Source of the DNA: an uncultured Desulfosarcina sp.
GTDB lineage: Bacteria; Desulfobacterota; Desulfobacteria; Desulfobacterales; Desulfosarcinaceae
Length of the DNA stretch: 64,000 nucleotides
Assembly: GCF_963668215.1 (NCBI RefSeq)
Contig: NZ_OY764190.1
Location: 372,001-436,000, forward strand
Direction: 5' to 3'
Part shown: piece by piece, positions 1 through 8,575 of the stretch
Layout: the number at the start of each line of letters is the position of its first letter
How positions within the stretch are numbered: the first letter of the stretch is position 1
The notes under the pieces: model-generated
Database searches by the model: none
Told to the model about the DNA's origin: nothing
Seen by the model: the letters and a program-made list of their open reading frames with translations, nothing else
Made by a program: the position numbers and the translations under genes

Positions 1-344
1 ACGCGGAATTCGTCCGCCAGTATGCCCGGGCCGCCATGGCCGTAGTTGCATCCGTGTACGAGGGATTCGGCCTGCCGGCGGGCGAGGCCATGGCCTGCGG
101 CGTGCCGGTGATCAGCACCACCGGCGGGGCCCTGCCCGAGGTGGTCGGAGATGCGGGTATGCTGGTTCCGCCCAAAGACAGCCCGGCCCTGGCAAAAGCG
201 ATTACCGACATGCTGGACCATCCCGACAAAGCCGCCGAACTGGGCCGCCTGGGATACCAGCGGGTCCAGCGCCACTTCACCTGGCGGCGCGCTGCCGAAA
301 AAACGGTGGAAGCCTACCGGAAGACCATCGATGATTACCGTTGA
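1..344 (+). CDS. Glycosyltransferase, C-terminal end only (5' truncated by window)
   Basis: The frame is open from the window edge, so only the last ~114 residues are seen. They carry the typical end of a GT-B (GT1/GT4) enzyme: an S-x-Y-E-G-F-G-L-P motif followed by E-A-M-A-C-G-x-P-V, the nucleotide-sugar phosphate-binding part of the C-terminal Rossmann domain, then V-V-G-D-A-G and the closing helix. The enzyme would transfer a sugar from an activated donor in the cytoplasm, probably for a surface polysaccharide. The stop overlaps the next gene's start by 14 bases, indicating one operon. Donor and acceptor cannot be told. Confidence 0.85.
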   Translation, partial: AEFVRQYARAAMAVVASVYEGFGLPAGEAMACGVPVISTTGGALPEVVGDAGMLVPPKDSPALAKAITDMLDHPDKAAELGRLGYQRVQRHFTWRRAAEKTVEAYRKTIDDYR

Positions 345-1041
345 CTTCTCACGCCTGAACGTTCCGCCCGGCAGCCGCATCCTGGATATCGGCTGCGGAT
401 CGGGCCGCCATACCTGCGAGGCCTATCGCCTGAAAGAAATCCAGGTTACCGGAGCGGACCTCAACCCCCGGGACCTGCTCGAAGCCCGCGGCCGGTTGGA
501 ATATCACGACCAGTTGGGCGAACACGGAGGCGGCACCTGGAGCCTTTCGGCGGCCGACGTTACCCGCCTGCCCTTTGCCGACGAGTGCTTCGACCTGGTG
601 ATCTGCAGCGAAGTTTTAGAGCACATCCCGGATCACGGCAAGGCCATGGGAGAAATCGTCCGGGTGCTCAAACCGGGCAAGCCGCTGGTGGTCAGCGTGC
701 CCCGCTGGCTGCCCGAACGCATCTGCTGGGCCCTTTCCGACGAATACTTCAATGCCAACCAGGGCCATGTGCGCATCTATCGCAAAAAAGACCTGATCCG
801 GCGCCTGGAGCGGACCGGCACCCGTTTTCTTGACCATCACTATGCCCACAGCATCCACTCACCCTACTGGTGGCTCAAGTGCCTGGTGGGGCCGACCCGC
901 ACCGATTCGACAGCGGTGAACCTCTACCACCGCCTGCTGACCTGGGACATCATGCAGAAGCCCTGGATTACACGCTTTGTCGATCGCCTGCTCAATCCCT
1001 TGCTGGGGAAGAGTCTGGTCTTGTACTTCCGGAAAATCTGA
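331..1041 (+). CDS. Class I SAM-dependent methyltransferase (Methyltransf_11 type)
   Basis: The predicted 236-residue protein begins at the ATG overlapping the glycosyltransferase stop. An upstream in-frame ATG lies inside the glycosyltransferase reading frame and would add unrelated sequence. Motif I (ILDIGCGSGRH) is at residues ~16-26. An acidic residue ends strand 2 (GADLNP), and motif IV/post-I (DLVICSEVLEHI) is at ~90-100. This architecture fits small-molecule or glycan-precursor methylation. With the upstream glycosyltransferase the job is probably modification of a polysaccharide or lipid-linked sugar, which is inference. Confidence 0.8.
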   Translation: MITVDFSRLNVPPGSRILDIGCGSGRHTCEAYRLKEIQVTGADLNPRDLLEARGRLEYHDQLGEHGGGTWSLSAADVTRLPFADECFDLVICSEVLEHIPDHGKAMGEIVRVLKPGKPLVVSVPRWLPERICWALSDEYFNANQGHVRIYRKKDLIRRLERTGTRFLDHHYAHSIHSPYWWLKCLVGPTRTDSTAVNLYHRLLTWDIMQKPWITRFVDRLLNPLLGKSLVLYFRKI

Positions 1042-1049
1042 CAACTTCG

Positions 1050-1136
1050 CTATCCGAAAATCCCCCAGCCAAAGGCCATCGTCCAGACGATGGATAGCGC
1101 TACCACGATGATCAGCCACACGTCTTCCTTTTTCAT
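1050..1136 (-). CDS. 28-residue single-span membrane peptide, likely symporter accessory peptide
   Basis: A complete small ORF encodes 28 residues: a charged start (MKKED), then one hydrophobic span with three tryptophans, ending in glycine. A perfect Shine-Dalgarno sequence (AGGAGGT) sits 6 bases before the ATG, directly downstream of the sodium:solute symporter on the same strand (12-base gap). Very short membrane peptides encoded beside SSS-family symporters have been named symporter small accessory proteins in public annotation; assignment to that family is from memory and context. It would sit in the inner membrane beside the transporter. Confidence 0.7.
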   Translation of the reverse strand: MKKEDVWLIIVVALSIVWTMAFGWGIFG

Positions 1137-1148
1137 GGAAACCTCCTT

Positions 1149-2924
1149 TTAGACTTCTTTAACCACCTCCATCGTCTCCTCATCCGCCCTTCTGATCTGT
1201 TCCTCGTTGGTGGTCGCCATCTCGGCCTTGAAGCACAGCGCCCACATCATAATAATTCCCAGAATCCACCATACGATCTGCCAGGACCACAGCGGAGAAA
1301 AGCCGCAAAAAGAGAATGCCTTGTTGCCCAGCAGGCATGCGGGACCGATGGCGAAAAAGAACCAGATGGGCACAATGATCTTCATCCAGGACCGCCATTT
1401 CCTCCCGCTTTCCGAAGGAGCGTCCACGCTGTCCAGCCAGCCCCGGACTTCCTTCTGCCGCTTGCGCGTCTCCTCGCTGTCCTTAGCGCCCAGACCGCGG
1501 CACAGATAAGCCACCGTCAATCCCACAAACAACCCCCAGAAGGCCGTGTGCATGGAGAGCGGGTAGCGCCAAACGTAATAGGTGAGAAAACAGGCGATAA
1601 TGCCGGCAATCATGCCCAGCGTGGCGCCGATGCTGGGAATCCGCCACCCCCAGTGGACGCCGAGAAGGAGCAGGTACATGAGAAATCCAAATGCCGTGGC
1701 AAACCCGCCGATCATGACGATGGCGTCCCGGGCGGTCAGGCTGACCACAACCGCTGCCAGGGTTACTGCCGTGGACAATGCTCGGTTGACCCAGATCTGT
1801 TCCGCATGGCTGGCGTTTTGTTTGCGAATGTAGCGCCAGTAAACGTCGCGTAGCAGGATCGTACCGCCAGTGCCAATGTACGGGGCGGCCGTGGAGTGGA
1901 TGGCCGCGATAGCGCCTACGAACACCAGCCCCAGCGCCGGTCCCGGCAAAAACTGGGTCATCAGCATGGGCACCACATCGCCGTCCACCTTGGGAGCAAT
2001 GATCCCTTCTATTTCTAAAATTTTTGCGCCCAGGCCCTGGAAAGCGGTAAAATAGAAAAGTGCGATCCCCACGACAAAGGTCGACATGAACACCTGCTGC
2101 CAGGCCAGGGGCTTCGGAGATTTGATCCCAAAATTCCACAGGGTGAAGGCCGGCGAACTCTGGATGCCCATCAGGGCGAACATGTAGGTCAGGATCATGG
2201 CCGCTGTCCAGCCGCCGCCGACACCAAAATTAATCAATCCCGGCACCTCGGTGTAGCGTTTGTCCAGGGCCATGACCTTCTGTGAAAACGCGGTCCAGCC
2301 GCCGATGATGTCCGAAGTGATCACGTAAAACCCAAGCAGGCAGATCCCGCCCACCAGCAGCAGGAACTGAATCACCCCCACCCAGGTGCTGGCCTTGAGT
2401 CCGCCGGTGACCACGTAAAACCAGACAATGAAGGCCATGAAAATCAGGCCGATGGTCTGGGGCACGCCGGCCACCCAGTAGAACAGTGCCGCTGCGGATA
2501 TCAATTGCAGGCCCGAATAGAACATGGAATACAAAAAGGCCGTGATCACCGTCAGCCAGCGGACGGCCTCGTTGTTGTAATAATAGGCGAACATGTCGCC
2601 CGGCGTCACGAAGCCGTAACGCTTGCCCAACAGCCAGTTGCGCTTGGCGAAAAAGGCGCCGGTGATGGGAATGGTCAGCACGTAAAAGGAGGCAAAGGCA
2701 TAGGCCATGCCCTGGCTCCAGATCTGCCCCGGATGCCCCACAAATGTCCAACCGGAAAACGATGCCGCCGTAGCGGCCATCAGAAAGGCGATAAAGGGAA
2801 TCGACCTGCCGGCGATGGCGTAGCCGGACGAGGTCTTTTCCGTAAAGTAGCCTTTCAGCCCCCAGTAAAAACAGTAGACAATATAGATCCCCAACATGAT
2901 GTAAACCCAGGTTGTTCCACTCAT
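1149..2924 (-). CDS. Sodium:solute symporter (SSS family)
   Basis: A 591-residue polytopic membrane protein with about 13 predicted hydrophobic spans. It has the SSS-type first segments, including a conserved AGRSIPF-like loop and GGLKASTWVGVIQ, similar to the family's helix 5/6 signature. The start is the ATG at 2924, preceded by AGGAGG at good spacing; an in-frame upstream ATG would add 19 non-hydrophobic residues. It probably co-imports an organic acid or similar solute with Na+. The C-terminus is acidic and cytoplasmic. A promoter-like TTGACA lies upstream (3111-3116). The substrate is unknown. Confidence 0.85.
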   Translation of the reverse strand: MSGTTWVYIMLGIYIVYCFYWGLKGYFTEKTSSGYAIAGRSIPFIAFLMAATAASFSGWTFVGHPGQIWSQGMAYAFASFYVLTIPITGAFFAKRNWLLGKRYGFVTPGDMFAYYYNNEAVRWLTVITAFLYSMFYSGLQLISAAALFYWVAGVPQTIGLIFMAFIVWFYVVTGGLKASTWVGVIQFLLLVGGICLLGFYVITSDIIGGWTAFSQKVMALDKRYTEVPGLINFGVGGGWTAAMILTYMFALMGIQSSPAFTLWNFGIKSPKPLAWQQVFMSTFVVGIALFYFTAFQGLGAKILEIEGIIAPKVDGDVVPMLMTQFLPGPALGLVFVGAIAAIHSTAAPYIGTGGTILLRDVYWRYIRKQNASHAEQIWVNRALSTAVTLAAVVVSLTARDAIVMIGGFATAFGFLMYLLLLGVHWGWRIPSIGATLGMIAGIIACFLTYYVWRYPLSMHTAFWGLFVGLTVAYLCRGLGAKDSEETRKRQKEVRGWLDSVDAPSESGRKWRSWMKIIVPIWFFFAIGPACLLGNKAFSFCGFSPLWSWQIVWWILGIIMMWALCFKAEMATTNEEQIRRADEETMEVVKEV

Positions 2925-3087
2925 GGCAAGGCCCTCCTGTGTATGGATTGCAGGTAAGCGACCGCCGTGCCCGTGGTGCAACGGCCTGTTTGTTCAGAGC
3001 CATGGCAAGGCGCCACCCCGAAACCCAAAGCCGGTGGCGGCACCTTGCATTTGGCGGCCCCTCGGCACGGAGGAAGGACATATGTAC

Positions 3088-3116
3088 TTTTTATTGTACT
3101 ATTTAACTTTTGTCAA
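3088..3116 (-). promoter_or_regulatory. Candidate sigma-70 promoter for the symporter
   Basis: On the minus strand TTGACA (3116-3111) is followed after 17 bases by TAAAAA (3093-3088). The -10 overlaps one of two direct repeats of the form GTAC-(A)-TTTTTATTGT (3084-3097 and 3127-3141), which could be regulator sites. The -10 match is only moderate. Confidence 0.45.
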
Positions 3117-3272
3117 CTATTTTTACGTACATTTTTATTGTGATGGGCGTGCGGCTGAGATGCTTCTATGGGTGGGCAGGATGTTACCATGGGGCAAGCA
3201 TCCTCTTGCCGACCGAAGACAAAAAGACGAAGATCTGGGAATGACAAACGCATAAGCAATTGCAGAGGCGTC

Positions 3273-3293
3273 ATGCCGGACTTGATCCGGCAT
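3273..3293. repeat. Palindromic repeat element
   Basis: A perfect 8-bp inverted repeat (ATGCCGGA / TCCGGCAT) with a 5-base spacer. The motif resembles widely dispersed intergenic palindromes in proteobacterial genomes. Only one copy is visible here. Confidence 0.6.
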
Positions 3294-3470
3294 CCAGAAC
3301 ATTATCGTAAAACATAGTTCCGGACTTGCCTGCATCAACGAGAACTGATCAAATTCAATTGTTTTACGGGGTGATCAAGAAAGGTGAAATCAAAACCGGG
3401 CAGGGCTGGCCGTAAGACCGCAGGTATTCATGATCTTTCTCTATATTTCGAGAAAGGTGAAACGCCTGTT

Positions 3471-3797
3471 TCAGGCTGGAGAGAGGCCGAATAGCCCGAA
3501 GAACAGAACGACTACGAAGTACCCGCAGGCGAAAGAGAGCAGGTGCCGCAAAGGCTGTTTGGGCCATGGATGGACAAGATCATCTTCGGATCCCGGTCCC
3601 AGCGGTTGGGAGACGATATTCGGAAAGGGGATAATCTCGCATGCCGGTGCCGGGGAAATTGCTATCTCAAAGGCCATGTCCTTTAGCCGTCGGATGATCA
3701 ATTCGGTGAGCCGGCGATCCTCTACTTTCTGGGCGGACCAAAGCAGTTCAAGGTATTGGTCGCGCATGCCAAGGTAGTCTCGGTTGACAGGTTCCAC
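3471..3797 (-). CDS. Small protein with C-terminal membrane anchor, partner of XRE regulator
   Basis: The predicted 108-residue protein starts at GTG (3797) with GGAGG five bases upstream. The first ~45 residues are charged and probably helical. A proline-rich linker follows, and the last ~23 residues are hydrophobic (FACGYFVVVLFFGLFGL), suggesting a tail anchor. It lies 11 bases downstream of the XRE regulator, so the two are co-transcribed. No family is recognised. It could be a membrane partner that senses or sequesters the regulator, which is speculation. Confidence 0.6.
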   Translation of the reverse strand: MEPVNRDYLGMRDQYLELLWSAQKVEDRRLTELIIRRLKDMAFEIAISPAPACEIIPFPNIVSQPLGPGSEDDLVHPWPKQPLRHLLSFACGYFVVVLFFGLFGLSPA

Positions 3798-3808
3798 AGC
3801 GACCTCCG

Positions 3809-4231
3809 TTAATTGTTGATAGCTTTGAGTTGTCCGCTGTAGGTAAAAACATCCGACAGCTTGCCGGCAATGTGTTCGATCAACTCCTCGTCATCGATTG
3901 AAACGGCGCGGTTGAGCATTTCCAGATAATCCTGCAATTGGTGAAATCGTTCCAGAACCGCCTGATCGACCAGGAGCCCCCGGGACAATGACGATCCCTG
4001 TTCGCTTTGGCCGGCGGACACCTGGCCGAGAACGGACTCCGGAACATTCAGCGCCCGGGCCATTTGGACCAGATCGTCGGCCGTTGGCTTCTGTTTTCCC
4101 AGTTCAATGTTCTTGATCTTTGTCCGTCCGGTTTCTTCGCTCAAATTGAACGCTTTGGCACCGAACTGCCCCTGGTTCAACCCCATTCGCTTGCGCAAAA
4201 GCTGGATTTTTTCGGGAAGGGTTAGATTCAT
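3809..4231 (-). CDS. XRE-family transcriptional regulator
   Basis: The 140-residue protein starts at the ATG preceded by GGAGG (five-base spacing); a further upstream ATG lacks such a site. Residues ~5-60 form a Cro/C1-type helix-turn-helix (LRKRMGLNQGQFGAKAF, then KIKNIELGKQKPTADDL). The C-terminal half is helical with no recognisable ligand domain. It is followed by the membrane-anchored small protein in one operon. It probably binds DNA near its own promoter. Targets are unknown. Confidence 0.8.
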   Translation of the reverse strand: MNLTLPEKIQLLRKRMGLNQGQFGAKAFNLSEETGRTKIKNIELGKQKPTADDLVQMARALNVPESVLGQVSAGQSEQGSSLSRGLLVDQAVLERFHQLQDYLEMLNRAVSIDDEELIEHIAGKLSDVFTYSGQLKAINN

Positions 4232-4335
4232 GGTGGCCTCCGTTGGGGAAAGTTGAATCGGCACTGCACGGAACAAATCGGTTGCAAATCAAAATATTTG
4301 GACTTTTGTATGTATTTATGGCCTTATCAATACCA

Positions 4336-4364
4336 TTTGTAAGCCCTTCCCTTCTTTACGTCAA
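4336..4364 (-). promoter_or_regulatory. Candidate promoter for the XRE operon
   Basis: Minus-strand TTGACG (4364-4359) is separated by 17 bases from TACAAA (4341-4336), about 105 bases before the regulator's ATG. The match is moderate and rests on spacing and position. Confidence 0.35.
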
Positions 4365-4446
4365 CCGTTTTTTATGTACATTATAATGGATGCCGATAGA
4401 AACGAATCGAGCAATTACGCCGGGTCGGCAGCCAACAAAAAAAATC

Positions 4447-4475
4447 TTGACTTTAAATATGCCGTCGACTATTTA
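4447..4475 (+). promoter_or_regulatory. tRNA-Asn promoter
   Basis: TTGACT (4447-4452) and TATTTA (4470-4475) are 17 bases apart, with the -10 ending 41 bases before the mature tRNA 5' end. Placement and spacing fit a sigma-70 tRNA promoter. Confidence 0.6.
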
Positions 4476-4516
4476 AGACGCTTCTTTAGCGCCGCCACGC
4501 TAAAGAAACCTTTTAA

Positions 4517-4592
4517 TCCCCAGTAGCTCAGTCGGCAGAGCAAGTGGCTGTTAACCACTGGGTCCGCGGTTCGAGTCCGTGCTGGGGAGCCA
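4517..4592 (+). tRNA. tRNA-Asn (anticodon GTT), CCA encoded
   Basis: The full cloverleaf can be drawn. The acceptor stem TCCCCAG (4517-4523) pairs with CTGGGGA (4582-4588). The D arm is GCTC...GAGC, the anticodon stem AGTGG/CCACT encloses CTGTTAA with anticodon GTT at 4550-4552, and the T arm contains TTCGAGT. The discriminator base is G and CCA is encoded at 4590-4592. It borders a defence-type island, a common integration site, but no duplicated 3' end was found downstream in this window. Confidence 0.95.
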
Positions 4593-4602
4593 AAAATTTG
4601 AG

Positions 4603-4634
4603 CCTTGTCGAATCCTTTCGGCAAGGCTTTTTTA
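4603..4634 (+). terminator. Rho-independent terminator after tRNA-Asn
   Basis: GCCTTG...CAAGGC forms a stem with an additional inner CG pair, followed directly by six T, 10 bases after the tRNA CCA end. Confidence 0.75.
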
Positions 4635-4718
4635 TTTCAGTGGCCAGTTCCTCCCCGACAGTGAGCTTGCCCTGAGTGAAGCCGAAGGGAGTCAACGCAG
4701 ATAAAAACGTAACAAAAC

Positions 4719-4752
4719 AAGGGGTTAGCTCGAAAGGGTTAACCCCTTTTTT
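4719..4752 (+). terminator. Second terminator-like hairpin
   Basis: AAGGGGTTA (4720 region) pairs with TAACCCCTT (4740-4748) and runs into T-rich sequence. It lies between the tRNA and the helicase promoter and would insulate the island from read-through. Confidence 0.6.
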
Positions 4753-4841
4753 CTTTGGTGTGGGGCTTTCATCGCGGGTGTACTGAATTCAGAGCTTTCT
4801 CTTAAAATTTGTGAACCTTTTGATCAATCTTAGCCTCTATC

Positions 4842-4880
4842 GCGTGCGAGATTGACACGCAATATAGCGTTTGATATATC
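4842..4880 (+). promoter_or_regulatory. Promoter and possible operator of the helicase gene
   Basis: TTGACA (4852-4857) and TATATC (4875-4880) are exactly 17 bases apart. An interrupted palindrome, GCGTG (4842-4846) / CACGC (4856-4860), overlaps the -35. The downstream gene begins with an XRE-type DNA-binding domain, so self-repression through this palindrome is plausible but inferred. Confidence 0.55.
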
Positions 4881-4920
4881 GTGGGCTCAAGCGGCGTTGT
4901 TTTTAATGGGAGCTTAGTAA

Positions 4921-7900
4921 ATGGACCAAAAACCGAGCAAGGATTATGAATTGCAGATCAAACACCTTCGTGATCGGATGGGATTGACGCAGGTCGATCT
5001 TGCCAAACGCCTCGGCGTGTCGTTTCCCACCGTGAATCGATGGGAAAATGCCAAATCCAAGCCATCCCAGCTGTCCTGGAATAGATTATTGGAACTTTCC
5101 GGTGAATTCACCAACAACTCTCAAATCGCTGAACCGGAGCCGCCCCCATATGGTGGAATGCCACCCGTCCTCGATTTTACGGCCAATCCGGATATTGTCA
5201 GATCGTTGGTTGAGGGAGAACGGCTTTCATTCGGCCATTTGGCAAACCCTGCTTTTGCCACGGAAACAGCAAGCATCGACCCGTTGCCCCATCAGCGTAT
5301 CGCAGTATACGACCGTATGCTGAATCAAGCGCGGCTGCGGTTTCTCCTGGCCGATGACGCCGGTGCCGGCAAAACCATTATGACGGGCCTTTACATTCGC
5401 GAGATGCTATCACGACGCTTGTTGAAACGCGTTTTGATCGTCCCACCTGCTGGTCTCGTCGGTAATTGGCAACAAGAGCTTCAACTGCTGTTCAGCCTTC
5501 CATTTAATATTGTCAGTGGTCCAGATGCAAAAAACAACAATCCTTTTGTTGGGCCCCAAAGTGACAGGGTCATTGTCAGTGTCGATACGTTGGCAGGGGA
5601 TAGAGTCTTTGCTCGAATTTCAGAAGAGGGAGTCGAACCCTATGAACTTGTTGTATTTGATGAGGCCCACAAGCTGTCCTGCGACCGTGGGGCGGATTAT
5701 CGCATTCGGAAGACAGGAAGGTACAAACTTGCCGAAGCATTAGCTGGTGCGGGTAATGGTGACCATGGCTGGCGTCTGCCGTGGCATGCCCATCACCTGC
5801 TTCTTCTTACTGCGACACCGCACATGGGGAAGGATTATCCCTATTTTGCACTCTGGCGTTTGCTTGAGCCCGAGGTGCTGACAACACCCGAAGCTTTTGA
5901 CCAATTCCCAACCGAGCAACGCAACCACTTTTTTATCCGACGCACCAAGGAGGAAATGGTCCGTCTTGACGGGAACCCCCTTTATCCGAAACGACTTTCG
6001 GACACGTTGGGATTCTCTCTATCACAGGGCGACATCAGTGAGCAGAGGCTTTATGACGAGACCACGGAATACCTTCGCCATGTATACAACCGCGCCAAGC
6101 TGCTCAACCAGTCTGCGGCCCGGTTGGCGATGGGCGTTTTTCAGCGTCGCCTTGCCAGTTCCACCTATGCGCTGCTTCGTTCATTTGAGCGCCGCATCGA
6201 AAAACTCGATAAAATCATCGATGATGTGCAGTCAGGCGATTTGACCATTGAGCAATTAATAACGATTCAAAGACGAATTCGGGAAGACGATGACGTTTTC
6301 GAATCGAAATCCGCAGACGAAGAAACCACCGAAGATGGTTCTGAAGAGAACGAAGTCGCCGAGGAAAAATTGCTCCAAGGCGTTATTGCAGCTTCATTGG
6401 CCGATCTGGTGGCCGAAAAGGAGCAAGTCCAAACGCTTCGAGGCCTAGCCGCCCAAGTTTACAGAGGTGGCGGCGAGTCGAAGTTTGAAAAACTACGCGA
6501 TCTGATTACCGCACAAAAATACGCCCAAGAAAAATTCCTGGTTTTTACAGAACACCGTGACACCCTTGATTATCTCGTTCGCCGTCTGAGCGGCCTGGGA
6601 TATACTGGGCAAATCGCTCAAATCCATGGCGGCATGCATTTTACGGAGCGACAAGAGCAAATCGAACGCTTCCGGAAACCCGCCGAAGAACAGGGCGCAC
6701 GTTTCATGATCTGCACAGACGCTGCGTCTGAAGGTGTGAATCTTCAGTTTTGCTGGATCATGATCAATTACGATGTGCCCTGGAACCCTGCCCGTCTCGA
6801 GCAGCGTATGGGGCGCATCCATCGATATGGGCAAAAACACGATCCCGTTATCATTCTCAATCTGGTAGCGCCTGCCACAAGAGAGGGCCGGGTTTTAAAG
6901 ACCCTGTTGGACAAGCTTGAAAAAATCCGCAAGCAACTCAAGTCCGACAAGGTATTCGACAGCATTGGCCGGATTTTCAGTGAAGTTTCCATCAAAGCCT
7001 ACATGGAGCGAATCGCTTCGGGAGATGATGTCAACCAGATTGCCAAGGAATTGGAGGGGCGTCTCACAAAAGAGCAGGTCAAAGCGATCCAGGAACAGGA
7101 ACGTAGGATGTTCGGAGATGGCGGTGATGTAAAAAAGGAATTACCTCGCCTGCGTGAAAGTATCGAGCACGAAATGTATTTCCGGCTGCTGCCCGGCTAT
7201 GTGCGCAAATTCATGACCTCAACCGCACCCTTGGTCGGGATCAAGGTCGAGGGCGACCTAGGCGGCTTTTTCAATCTTTTACCTGCCCATAGAGGTGCCA
7301 TCGATCCCTTGCTTAGCGCCATAGATGCCTATCCGCCAATGCAGTCCAAACGATTGTCCATACTACGCCCTGATGATCGTCAGTACTGTATTTGGATACA
7401 TCCCGGCGAACCGGTCTTTGAAGGTTTCCGTGAGCTGGTCCGTCAAAAACTCGGCAAAGAGGCCTTGAGTGGTGCTGTATTTGTGGACCCAACAGCGAAG
7501 AAGCCGTATCTCTTTCACTTGGCGCGTCTGACAGTGGTCCGCAAGGCCGATCCGGAGATTCCGGAACTAGCCCACGAAGAGACCGTGGAGTGCCGCCTTG
7601 TGGGAGTGAAGCAAACGGAAAGCGCCGAAATTAGCATTTGTCCAGTGGAGCACCTGCTGCTCCTAAGAGGTGGGCAGGGACTGCCACCTCAAGCTCAGCG
7701 GATGGCGGTCGAAGCCCAACGCTTACGTGATCAGGCCCGGGCATATTTTACCGAGCGCGTGTGCCGGTCACTGGCGGTGGAGTGCCGTGAGCGACGCATG
7801 GCTTCGCTTCCAGAGCGTGAATCTTTTGTCCGGCGGGGATATGATTTCCAGGAAGCCGAATTGGCCACCGCAAGGGCCAAAATGGCTAAAAAGGCCCGGA

Positions 7901-8532
7901 CTGGCAACAAGGGTGCCGCAGCTGAATTGACGCGCATCAAGGCCCAGCAGCGCGATCTTAGTGATCGCCTTGAGAGAATAATCAGCATCATCCGTCGAGA
8001 GCCGGAGCTTTTGGTCCCAGGAGATGTAGATTTTATTGCCCACGCATTGGTAGTGCCCTCCACCGATCCTGCCGAACTTGAATGGCGCGATGCCAATGTG
8101 GAACAGATTGCCATGGATTTAGCCAAGGCTTTTGAAGAAGCTGAAGGGGCAACGGTAAAATTTGTACACACCCCTAAACTCGCCCGAGCCGCCAGCCTTC
8201 CCGATCATCCCGGCTTTGACATTTTGAGTTTAAGACTCTCGGACAAGCAGCGGTGCATTGAAGTGAAGGGGCGCGTCGGCGCTGGCGATGTGGAGGTGAC
8301 CGACAACGAATGGGCGCGCGCCTGCAATCTACGCGATGATTACTGGCTCTATGTCGTGTATCATTGTGGGACGTCGACACCGCAGCTGGTGCGTGTCCAA
8401 GATCCCTTCGGCAACCTTCTTGTCAGACCATTCAGCAAAAGCCAAACAGTAGAGCGCACGATTCGCAGTACTGTGGAGACAAGCGGCGTGCGTATTGGAC
8501 ACGCTCAGATCATGGATGTGGGCCAAACGTAA
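4921..8532 (+). CDS. HTH-SNF2 family helicase with C-terminal DUF3883-like domain
   Basis: 1203 residues. Residues ~8-60 are an XRE-type helix-turn-helix (MGLTQVDLAKRLGVSFPTV). A SNF2/DEAD-like ATPase follows: Walker A DAGAGKT (~146-152), DEAH (~246-249), TATPH (~296-300). Helicase C carries QRMGRIHRYGQ (~628-638). An acidic linker (~455-485) splits the motor. The end (~1095-1175) resembles DUF3883, with an FDI...IEVKGR pattern like a PD-(D/E)XK nuclease core. Such helicases act in anti-phage systems. It is the first gene of a same-strand cluster with AAA, DUF4276, DUF1156 and DUF499 proteins. GGGAG lies upstream of the ATG. The frame is intact. Confidence 0.85.
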   Translation: MDQKPSKDYELQIKHLRDRMGLTQVDLAKRLGVSFPTVNRWENAKSKPSQLSWNRLLELSGEFTNNSQIAEPEPPPYGGMPPVLDFTANPDIVRSLVEGERLSFGHLANPAFATETASIDPLPHQRIAVYDRMLNQARLRFLLADDAGAGKTIMTGLYIREMLSRRLLKRVLIVPPAGLVGNWQQELQLLFSLPFNIVSGPDAKNNNPFVGPQSDRVIVSVDTLAGDRVFARISEEGVEPYELVVFDEAHKLSCDRGADYRIRKTGRYKLAEALAGAGNGDHGWRLPWHAHHLLLLTATPHMGKDYPYFALWRLLEPEVLTTPEAFDQFPTEQRNHFFIRRTKEEMVRLDGNPLYPKRLSDTLGFSLSQGDISEQRLYDETTEYLRHVYNRAKLLNQSAARLAMGVFQRRLASSTYALLRSFERRIEKLDKIIDDVQSGDLTIEQLITIQRRIREDDDVFESKSADEETTEDGSEENEVAEEKLLQGVIAASLADLVAEKEQVQTLRGLAAQVYRGGGESKFEKLRDLITAQKYAQEKFLVFTEHRDTLDYLVRRLSGLGYTGQIAQIHGGMHFTERQEQIERFRKPAEEQGARFMICTDAASEGVNLQFCWIMINYDVPWNPARLEQRMGRIHRYGQKHDPVIILNLVAPATREGRVLKTLLDKLEKIRKQLKSDKVFDSIGRIFSEVSIKAYMERIASGDDVNQIAKELEGRLTKEQVKAIQEQERRMFGDGGDVKKELPRLRESIEHEMYFRLLPGYVRKFMTSTAPLVGIKVEGDLGGFFNLLPAHRGAIDPLLSAIDAYPPMQSKRLSILRPDDRQYCIWIHPGEPVFEGFRELVRQKLGKEALSGAVFVDPTAKKPYLFHLARLTVVRKADPEIPELAHEETVECRLVGVKQTESAEISICPVEHLLLLRGGQGLPPQAQRMAVEAQRLRDQARAYFTERVCRSLAVECRERRMASLPERESFVRRGYDFQEAELATARAKMAKKARTGNKGAAAELTRIKAQQRDLSDRLERIISIIRREPELLVPGDVDFIAHALVVPSTDPAELEWRDANVEQIAMDLAKAFEEAEGATVKFVHTPKLARAASLPDHPGFDILSLRLSDKQRCIEVKGRVGAGDVEVTDNEWARACNLRDDYWLYVVYHCGTSTPQLVRVQDPFGNLLVRPFSKSQTVERTIRSTVETSGVRIGHAQIMDVGQT

Positions 8533-8575
8533 TCACCAGCGAGTGACAGATTTACAAACCATAGTGGAGGTCATC

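Larger units (their letters stand above)
2925..3470. other. Intergenic region with symporter promoter and a palindromic repeat
   Basis: No convincing gene is seen. The stretch holds the symporter promoter region with two AT-rich direct repeats (3084-3097 and 3127-3141) and a palindromic repeat at 3273-3293. Confidence 0.6.
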
